Shown: positions 6,938 to 11,585 of the stretch, one piece after another
Position numbering within the stretch: position 1 is the first letter of the stretch
Layout of the letters: every line of letters begins with the position of its first letter
From: Candidatus Roizmanbacteria bacterium CG_4_10_14_0_8_um_filter_33_9
GTDB lineage: Bacteria; Patescibacteriota; Microgenomatia; UBA1406; GWC2-37-13
Direction: 5' to 3'
DNA length: 11,585 nucleotides
Assembly: GCA_002785065.1 (NCBI GenBank)
Contig: PFLI01000021.1
Span: 1,587 to 13,171 of the forward strand
The notes under the pieces: model-generated
What the model was told of the DNA's origin: nothing
The model's database searches: none
What the model saw: the letters and a program-made list of their open reading frames with translations, nothing else
Made by a program: the position numbers and the translations under genes

Positions 6938-6948
6938 AAAGAAGAAGT

Positions 6949-7005
6949 CGTCATTCTGGTAAGGAGCGAGTTGGTCTGATTTAGCGAAGCGACACATCCA
7001 GAATC
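6949..7005 (+). repeat. Palindromic repeat unit (left flank of GIY-YIG gene)
   Basis: Begins CGTCATTCTGG and ends CCAGAATC, giving a 7-bp outer stem ATTCTGG/CCAGAAT. Its complement matches the unit at 781-819, except for an extra stretch of about 18 bp between GTCGCTTCGCT and CCTTACCAGAATGACG. The inner AGCGAAGCGAC is at 6983-6993. It starts 11 nt after the hexokinase stop and encodes the last seven residues and the stop of the GIY-YIG protein. Confidence 0.8.
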
Positions 7006-7283
7006 TTATTATGTAAGTCTTTGAAAGCAGGATTTATTTTCTGTATTAATAACAATTTATCCTTCCGATTCATATCTTTGATCTGCTTTTCTCTTATGAT
7101 TGCCTGTTCTATCGTATCAAAGTATTCAAAATAGACCAGTTTATTTAAGTTATATGTTGATGTAAACCAGCTTCCCACCTTGTTTTTATGTTGGTAAATA
7201 CGTTTAGCTAAATTGTTTGTAACTCCGGTATAAAGTGTTGGTCTGTTATTTGCCATTATGTAGACAAAACCGCCTTTGATCAT
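6981..7283 (-). CDS. Stand-alone GIY-YIG nuclease-family protein
   Basis: A 100-residue single-domain protein of the GIY-YIG superfamily, the metal-dependent nuclease fold of UvrC and homing endonucleases. Visible are FVYIMAN (6-12, the GIY strand), TLYTGVTNNLAKRIYQH (16-32, the YIG strand with conserved Arg28 and His32), IIREKQIK with catalytic-type Glu65 (62-69), and INPAFKDL (83-90). The ATG at 7283 is chosen because the frame upstream to 7418 only translates palindromic repeat DNA. The final residues ILDVSLR and the TAA stop lie inside the repeat unit 6949-7005. Repeat units flank the gene in inverted orientation, as RAYT transposase genes are flanked by REP sequences, which suggests but does not prove that it acts on the repeats. 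Stand-alone members of this family have no settled role. Family certain, role uncertain. Confidence 0.88.
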   Translation of the reverse strand: MIKGGFVYIMANNRPTLYTGVTNNLAKRIYQHKNKVGSWFTSTYNLNKLVYFEYFDTIEQAIIREKQIKDMNRKDKLLLIQKINPAFKDLHNKILDVSLR

Positions 7284-7293
7284 ATTGGTTATT

Positions 7294-7323
7294 AGTATAT
7301 AAGATTCAGTGGATTCTGGACAA
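7294..7323 (-). promoter_or_regulatory. Candidate promoter of the GIY-YIG gene, -35 inside the repeat
   Basis: Minus strand: TTGTCC (7323-7318) lies in the palindromic repeat, then 18 nt, then TATACT (7299-7294). The -10 ends 10 nt before the ATG at 7283, so the leader would be only a few nucleotides. If correct, the repeat supplies half of the promoter. Confidence 0.4.
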
Positions 7324-7367
7324 TCAGAAGTGGTGCCAGCCTTCCGAATCGGAAGGCCAGAATGACG
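7312..7367 (-). repeat. Palindromic repeat unit with an inserted hairpin
   Basis: Begins GATTCTGG and ends CCAGAATGACG. Bases 7312-7339 match the complement of 721-748 exactly. Compared with that copy, this one has 21 extra bases: a hairpin with stem GCCTTCCG (7339-7346), loop AAT and stem CGGAAGGC (7350-7357), plus a second CCAG. The result reads as a 17-bp palindrome inserted with a CCAG duplication. Confidence 0.8.
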
Positions 7368-7375
7368 GTTTGGTA

Positions 7376-7408
7376 GATTCTGGAGTCGCTTCGCTCCCCA
7401 GAATGACG
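7376..7408 (-). repeat. Palindromic repeat unit (short form)
   Basis: GATTCTGG (7376-7383), core AGTCGCTTCGCTCC (7384-7397), CCAGAATGACG (7398-7408). The core GTCGCTTCGCTCC also occurs at 793-805. It has the same orientation as the unit at 7312-7367, 8 nt away, and forms the right end of the GIY-YIG element. Confidence 0.8.
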
Positions 7409-7455
7409 GAGAGATCAAGCAAAAAGTATTGATGTTTGTTTAAATTATTTAGTTT

Positions 7456-7498
7456 CGTCATTCTGGTAAGTCCCATTTAGCGGGACGCATCCAGAATC
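7456..7498 (+). repeat. Isolated palindromic repeat unit with two-part stem
   Basis: CGTCATTCTGG (7456-7466) to CCAGAATC (7491-7498), with an inner stem GTCCC (7470-7474)/GGGAC (7482-7486) around ATTTAGC. The outer stem ATTCTGG/CCAGAAT is 7 bp. It lies 7 nt past the trehalase stop codon (minus strand), where its hairpin could help end that transcript. There is no T-run like that of a classical intrinsic terminator. Confidence 0.75.
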
Positions 7499-7505
7499 TC
7501 TTATA

Positions 7506-8939
7506 TTAATGGAGTAATCCTTCTCTAGATAAATCATGTATAAATTGAAGATACACACCAATAGTCCAACCAAATCCTTTCATTATTCCATAAAAACCAG
7601 GTTCCACTTTTGCTTCCCTTGAATAAGGATATTTTTCTGCAAAACCCGATATTTTATCAAACTCATCTTCAACGTATGTTATCCAATTTTTCTCATATTG
7701 TAACGCTTCCTGCTTATAACCATAGTTTTTTAGCCCTTCAACTGCAAGAAGCATAAGAGGAGGCCAACAATTTGGATATTCCCATTGAAATTTCCATTGA
7801 CCTACAGGTATTGTAGGAATACTTCCCCCATCTCGCAATAATAAGCTTGTTGTTGCAAATCCAATGTCACCTTCATAATAAACAGAGAGATTTCTTTTTA
7901 TTATTTCTGCTTGAAAAGGAGTCGCAAGTTTAAAAAATAATGGAAAAACTTCAGAGGAAAGATCTCCATAAAGAATGTACCCTTCTTTTCTTAGTAATAA
8001 CGAATAATTTCGAAACCCTTTCCATTTCCCTTCCTCACACCAAAATACATTTTGAAAATCAAGGTACATCTTTTTTTTGTAGTTACTATATAACTCAGCT
8101 TTTGATGCGTCATTCCCCCAATCTGACGATGAGTAATACTCTAATAGAAGTGAAATAGCTCCATATAAAATTGCGTTTAATTGAACGGGTAAATACTCAA
8201 AGCTATATGTTGCGGTTATCCAATTATGGTCTTTCCCATCTTCGCAACCTACAATAAAAGGGTTTGAATGTGGCTCATACCGTGTTAATAATCCATATTT
8301 TTCAACCAATTCTTTAGATTGCCTGGAATTTTGTTTTCCAGTCCCATAATCAAACCACTCTGTAACCATTTCCTCCTCAACAGTATTAACTGCTAATTTG
8401 ATTTCTTCATTATGTTTAAATCCACTTTTGAGTAAATCCATTATCATAGCCATTTCAAATGGAGGTTGAGGACGCGATAAAAAAGGTGTAGATAAAGCAT
8501 TTGGAATACGTTTAAATTCCTGAAAAACATCTATTAGATTCATGATTTGTCCAAATGCTAAATCAAATCCACCTGCTAATATGAGCCCTTTGTTTTGAAA
8601 ATACGTATCCCAACGGTACTGTTCACCAAATGCAAACGAACTACCATCGTTTGAACCTGTTGGAGTCAGAAAAGGACGCTTGGCGAGATTGAGGCCTTTA
8701 AAACCCGGTTCTCTATATCCTATCTCTATCGTCGAGCGTTCCCAAAAATCTATTATGTATTCAAATATTATTTTTCTTTTAACTGAAGTTTGTCCGCCAA
8801 TGACTTTTTTTATTAATAAATTAAGTCGTTCCTCTTTATTTGTTCCAAGAAATTGGTATTGGTCTGCCTTTAATTGAGGGGGGTGAACAAATAATGTCTT
8901 TCCGAGTATATTTTGTCTTAATTGCTTTATTAAATCCAT
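7506..8939 (-). CDS. Trehalase-family glycosidase (GH37-like)
   Basis: Predicted cytoplasmic hydrolysis of trehalose to two glucoses; there is no signal peptide. The 477-residue product is somewhat short for GH37. Trehalase signatures are recognisable: FAFGEQYRWDTYF (102-114, signature 1), RPQPP (156-160), GCEDGKDHNW (231-240), whose Asp237 aligns with the general acid of E. coli trehalase, LPVQLNAILY (250-259), QWEYPNCWPP (385-394, signature 2), and GFGWTIGVY (455-463). By alignment to GFGW, the general-base Glu of E. coli trehalase falls on Phe449; Glu446 and Glu434 are nearby alternatives. The protein may therefore be a divergent trehalase or cleave a related alpha-glucoside. It is divergent from the HAD phosphatase and OtsA, which make its presumed substrate. 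The ATG at 8939 has -10-like TATTAG 5 nt upstream. Confidence 0.82.
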   Translation of the reverse strand: MDLIKQLRQNILGKTLFVHPPQLKADQYQFLGTNKEERLNLLIKKVIGGQTSVKRKIIFEYIIDFWERSTIEIGYREPGFKGLNLAKRPFLTPTGSNDGSSFAFGEQYRWDTYFQNKGLILAGGFDLAFGQIMNLIDVFQEFKRIPNALSTPFLSRPQPPFEMAMIMDLLKSGFKHNEEIKLAVNTVEEEMVTEWFDYGTGKQNSRQSKELVEKYGLLTRYEPHSNPFIVGCEDGKDHNWITATYSFEYLPVQLNAILYGAISLLLEYYSSSDWGNDASKAELYSNYKKKMYLDFQNVFWCEEGKWKGFRNYSLLLRKEGYILYGDLSSEVFPLFFKLATPFQAEIIKRNLSVYYEGDIGFATTSLLLRDGGSIPTIPVGQWKFQWEYPNCWPPLMLLAVEGLKNYGYKQEALQYEKNWITYVEDEFDKISGFAEKYPYSREAKVEPGFYGIMKGFGWTIGVYLQFIHDLSREGLLH

Positions 8940-8972
8940 ATCTTCTAATACTGTATCATATAATTAAAGACT
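8940..8972. promoter_or_regulatory. Compact divergent promoter for trehalase and phosphatase genes
   Basis: Only 33 nt separate the two start codons. On the plus strand TATAAT (8959-8964) ends 8 nt before the ATG at 8973. On the minus strand TATTAG (8950-8945) ends 5 nt before the ATG at 8939; TACAGT (8955-8950) is an alternative. Each promoter's -35 region would fall on the other's -10 or coding start, so the two directions probably exclude each other. Neither side has a ribosome binding site. Confidence 0.5.
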
Positions 8973-10076
8973 ATGAAATCAAATATCTATCAAAATATCA
9001 AACAATCTTCGACAAATAAACTTGCTTTTATTGATGTGGACAATACTTTGACAGCTAATCCATGGGGAACAGAGGAAAAAGATTTGCTTGATGCTAAGCT
9101 CACGAATCAGGCTATAGCACTGCTTAAAAAAGCCGGTTATTGCTGCATACTAAATACTTCCCGAACTGAAGAAATGTGTATGAGCTCAAAACAATATATG
9201 TTGTCAAAACAACATTATCATTTCAAACGACCGGCTCCACAAATAGGAATGGGAAACGATGGAAGACGATTTTATATCAAATTGGAAGATTTCTATCCGA
9301 TTAATCTTTTAGATCTCCCGATAATTATTTCTTCATCCGGTGCAAAAATATCCGTTTTACAGAATGAGGAAGGATATAGGGAAGATATGGATTTTTACCC
9401 ACCTTGTTTTCTTAGTCCGAAGGACTGGAGAAAAGAAACCATGTTGTGGTTATCAAAAATTAAATCTGCATTTTCTTTTTCCTATTCACCTATTGAATCA
9501 GAGGATTTCTTTGTTAGTCAAAAAACTGACATATTTCCCCCCGATTATCGAATTCAATTATCTTTTCCATCTGTTCACGAGCTAATCCAATTTTCTATGG
9601 AAATGAAAAGACAAAAACCTCTTTTTTTTCTCACAAATGACAGCAACCCAGACAAACACTCATTTATTCTTTATATAACCCCTAAAAGAGGTAAATTTGA
9701 AGCAATTGAACATGTTATTTCTCAACTTATTGAATCGCTTCTATTTAAAAAAGAGCAAGATATAGAAATTCTTTTCATCGGAGACAGCTTTCCTGATTTT
9801 GAAGCAGGAATACATAACTATACTCATTTCGAAGCTAAAAAAACGGTTTTATTAGTTGGTGGATCAAGGTTATTTTCTTATCTTAATGACAAAAATCAAA
9901 ATAATTTTGCAGGAATTGATTTAACTTATATAAAAAAACAGCTGTCTCCATCTCAACTATCTGGATATTATACGTACACTGATACAATAACAAAAAATAT
10001 TCAAACTGTCATACTTGGTGATTTAGCTTTTCCTAAAGCCATTGGCCCAAGAAGTATTATTGAATTTTTGTCTTAA
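8973..10076 (+). CDS. HAD-superfamily phosphatase, probable trehalose-6-phosphate phosphatase
   Basis: Probably removes phosphate from trehalose-6-phosphate made by the adjacent OtsA. HAD motifs are complete: FIDVDNTLT (19-27, nucleophile Asp21 and acid Asp23), LNTSR (60-64, motif II), PKRGKFEAI with Lys241 (237-245, motif III), and FIGDSFPDFEAG (268-279, metal-binding Asp271 and Asp275). The DVDNTL form and GDSxxD differ from the usual DxDGTL and GDDxTDE of OtsB, and 367 residues is long against about 250-270. The cap region (about 90-235) is large, and an extra C-terminal part (290-367) follows motif IV. Sucrose- or glycerate-linked sugar phosphatases of the same HAD branch are alternatives. 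The substrate assignment therefore rests on the 17-nt gap to otsA and the divergent trehalase. The HAD fold is certain, the substrate likely. Confidence 0.8.
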   Translation: MKSNIYQNIKQSSTNKLAFIDVDNTLTANPWGTEEKDLLDAKLTNQAIALLKKAGYCCILNTSRTEEMCMSSKQYMLSKQHYHFKRPAPQIGMGNDGRRFYIKLEDFYPINLLDLPIIISSSGAKISVLQNEEGYREDMDFYPPCFLSPKDWRKETMLWLSKIKSAFSFSYSPIESEDFFVSQKTDIFPPDYRIQLSFPSVHELIQFSMEMKRQKPLFFLTNDSNPDKHSFILYITPKRGKFEAIEHVISQLIESLLFKKEQDIEILFIGDSFPDFEAGIHNYTHFEAKKTVLLVGGSRLFSYLNDKNQNNFAGIDLTYIKKQLSPSQLSGYYTYTDTITKNIQTVILGDLAFPKAIGPRSIIEFLS

Positions 10077-10088
10077 ACAAGATATAAT
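10060..10088 (+). promoter_or_regulatory. otsA internal promoter, leaderless
   Basis: TTGAAT (10060-10065), exactly 17 nt, then TATAAT (10083-10088). The -10 ends 5 nt before the ATG at 10094. The -35 is inside the end of the phosphatase gene, so otsA can be transcribed independently as well as by read-through. It is the best promoter match in the window. Confidence 0.65.
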
Positions 10089-10093
10089 TACAT

Positions 10094-11554
10094 ATGACTA
10101 ATATCAAAAATTTCCATAAGTTTATTAAAAAGAATCTTAAAGATCGTTCTTTTTATATTGTCACAAACCGTGAACCGTATATTCATACAAAAACATCAAC
10201 TGGAATAAAAGTTTCAAAAACAGCAGGCGGAGTTCACACACTTCTCGATCTTGTCGCTCAGGCATCAAACGCAGTTTATATTGCCCAAGGATCAGGAAAT
10301 GCTGACAAATATGTAGTTAATAAGCACAACATGGTTGCTATGCCTCCCATAACTAAAACATATTTTCTTAAACGAGTGTTTCTTTCTAAAAAAGAATTGG
10401 AAAATTTCTACTATGGTTTTTCAAACCAGACTTTGTGGCCATTATCACATGCTGTTTTTGTCAAACCCGAGTTTAACGCAGTATGGTGGAGCTATTATCA
10501 GCAAGTTAATCAAAAATTTGTAAATGCTATTCTTGAAGAACTAGATCATAAACCAGCTTTTGTCTGGGTAAATGACTATCATTTGGCACTCGTTCCCAAG
10601 ATGCTTCGCGACTCGGGAAAAGACATAAAAATAGGAACTTTCTGGCATATCCCTTGGCCTACATTTGAAATTTTCCGTGTAAATCCTTGGGCAAAAGAAA
10701 TTTTAACCGGATTACTAGGGTCAGATTTTATTGGCTTTCATCGAGGATATCATGCACAGAATTTTTTTCAGTGTGTCCAGAGAATAATAGAGGCTCAAGT
10801 TGAGCTTGATCAATCCCAAATAACATATAAAGAACATGCTACAAAAGTTGAACCCCTCGCTGCGGGAATTGATTACCAAGAAATTCTTGAAATTAAACAA
10901 GACGCAAAAATAACCCTAAAAAAGAATCTCAATAAAGAACTCGGAGTTAATATTAAATATCTTGCGGTTGGAGTAGACCGGCTTGACTATACAAAGGGAT
11001 TATTGGAACGGTTTAAAATGATTGATCGCTTTTTGGAAAAATATCCACAATTTCAGGAAAAATTTATTTATTATGGAATCATGCCTTTTTCCCGTACACA
11101 TATTCCAGCCTACCGCACATATGCTAAAACAGTTACTGACCTATGCGACAAAATTAACTGGAAGTATTCAAAAAATGACTGGACGCCTATACACATAACA
11201 ACGGAAAGTTTGCCACGAAATAAAGTGATTACTTATTATAAAAATGCAGATGTATGTTTGGTTACCCCGCTTGATGATGGACTTAATTTAGTGGCAAAAG
11301 AGTATGTACTCTCTTGTGAAGAAAAAAAAGGTATGATTGTTCTTTCAAAATTTGCAGGTGCAGCAAATGACCTCCGTCATTCATTATTGATAAATCCATA
11401 TAACATTGAACAAGGCGCTGACGCAATAAATCAAGCGCTTACCATATCTGAACAAGAAAAACGAGATAGAAATATTAAAATGAGAAAAGAATTAAAGGAG
11501 AAAAATATTTATCAATGGGCAACTACTTTTATTGAGAAAACGCTTTATGAATAA
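10094..11554 (+). CDS. otsA: Trehalose-6-phosphate synthase (GT20)
   Basis: Transfers glucose from UDP-glucose (or another NDP-glucose) to glucose-6-phosphate, giving trehalose-6-phosphate; cytoplasmic. The 486-residue product is full length. Substrate-binding residues known from E. coli OtsA can be matched: IVTNREP (22-28), AGGVHTLL loop (44-51), YYGFSNQTLWPLSH (106-119), WVNDYHL with Asp161 (equivalent to D130), FWHIPWP with His185 (H154), VDRLDYTKGL with Arg296 and Lys301 (R262, K267), and LDDGLNLVAKEYV with Asp395 and Glu403 (D361, E369). Their spacing matches the family, so activity is expected. It follows the HAD phosphatase by 17 nt but also has its own strong leaderless promoter. Hexokinase could supply its glucose-6-phosphate. 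Its stop overlaps the ATG of a probable next gene by 8 nt. Confidence 0.96.
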   Translation: MTNIKNFHKFIKKNLKDRSFYIVTNREPYIHTKTSTGIKVSKTAGGVHTLLDLVAQASNAVYIAQGSGNADKYVVNKHNMVAMPPITKTYFLKRVFLSKKELENFYYGFSNQTLWPLSHAVFVKPEFNAVWWSYYQQVNQKFVNAILEELDHKPAFVWVNDYHLALVPKMLRDSGKDIKIGTFWHIPWPTFEIFRVNPWAKEILTGLLGSDFIGFHRGYHAQNFFQCVQRIIEAQVELDQSQITYKEHATKVEPLAAGIDYQEILEIKQDAKITLKKNLNKELGVNIKYLAVGVDRLDYTKGLLERFKMIDRFLEKYPQFQEKFIYYGIMPFSRTHIPAYRTYAKTVTDLCDKINWKYSKNDWTPIHITTESLPRNKVITYYKNADVCLVTPLDDGLNLVAKEYVLSCEEKKGMIVLSKFAGAANDLRHSLLINPYNIEQGADAINQALTISEQEKRDRNIKMRKELKEKNIYQWATTFIEKTLYE

Positions 11555-11585
11555 CATAATAGCCGTTAATAAAAACCAAAAAGAT
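11547..11585 (+). CDS. Start of a further gene (3' partial)
   Basis: An ATG at 11547 overlaps the end of otsA by 8 nt in another frame and stays open for all 13 codons to the window edge (MNNIIAVNKNQKD). The overlap is typical of translationally coupled neighbours, and no other start fits the remaining 31 nt. It is too short to identify, and 13 open codons can occur by chance. Confidence 0.4.
   Translation, partial: MNNIIAVNKNQKD

Larger units (their letters stand above)
6949..7408. mobile_element. Candidate GIY-YIG/palindromic-repeat element
   Basis: A 460-bp segment starts with CGTCATTCTGG and ends with CCAGAATGACG, a perfect 11-bp terminal inverted repeat. Inside are one repeat unit on the left, the GIY-YIG nuclease gene, and two units on the right in the opposite orientation. 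The end units match those of the gene-less copy at 714-819, taken in reverse orientation. I see no target-site duplication at the outer edges. Calling it mobile is an inference from structure: the repeats certainly exist, but movement and the nuclease's part in it are untested. Confidence 0.45.

Noticed and set aside
7284..7418. N-terminal extension of the GIY-YIG reading frame
   Set aside because: It only translates two palindromic repeat units; the family sequence begins at the ATG at 7283.
6949..7498. Repeat cluster as a CRISPR array
   Set aside because: Units differ in orientation, length and spacing, and one spacing holds a gene; no cas genes are present.
6938..7505. Target-site duplications around the repeat elements
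   Set aside because: Flanks of 6949-7408 and 714-819 were compared by eye and share no convincing direct repeat.

Overview
This is an AT-rich, tightly packed bacterial segment with short intergenic gaps and no recognisable rRNA, tRNA or CRISPR array. Three traits suggest a Candidate Phyla Radiation bacterium (Patescibacteria, perhaps Microgenomates-like): small divergent single-domain proteins, an NDT-like/ribbon-helix-helix fusion of a type I associate with that group, and promoter -10 boxes 5-8 nt before start codons without Shine-Dalgarno sequences. This placement is an inference from gene content, not from a marker gene.

Layout. 1-711: 3' part of a zinc-ribbon membrane protein. 714-819: a composite palindromic repeat lying between two convergent genes. 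827-2307: a GalT-like nucleotidyltransferase and peptidyl-tRNA hydrolase, transcribed divergently from interleaved promoters. 2392-3340: two small genes converging tail to tail. 3382-3535: an intergenic region rich in inverted repeats, followed by a TrmB-type regulator (3563-4321). 4311-5675: an unrecognised, very AT-rich gene that overlaps the regulator gene tail to tail. 5846-6937: a eukaryotic-type hexokinase. 6949-7498: a cluster of the same palindromic repeat around a small GIY-YIG nuclease gene. 7506-11554: a trehalose locus, with a trehalase-family glycosidase divergent from a HAD phosphatase and trehalose-6-phosphate synthase. A further gene appears to start at 11547 and run out of the window.

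Metabolically the window looks like a small sugar module. OtsA would make trehalose-6-phosphate and the adjacent HAD protein is the likely phosphatase giving trehalose. The trehalase-like enzyme would split trehalose to glucose, and the hexokinase would re-phosphorylate glucose. The GalT-like protein links sugar phosphates to nucleotide sugars. The enzyme assignments are family-level; the coupling is inferred from proximity.

The most unusual structure is the GIY-YIG/palindromic repeat set. Units ending in CGTCATTCTGG or its complement occur five times. Inverted units flank the GIY-YIG gene, giving a 460-bp element with perfect 11-bp terminal inverted repeats. The 106-bp copy at 714-819 has closely matching end units around a short gene-free centre, as expected of a non-autonomous derivative. 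The nuclease gene takes its last codons and stop from the repeat. This resembles the REP/RAYT relationship, with a GIY-YIG nuclease in place of the transposase, and is offered as a hypothesis.
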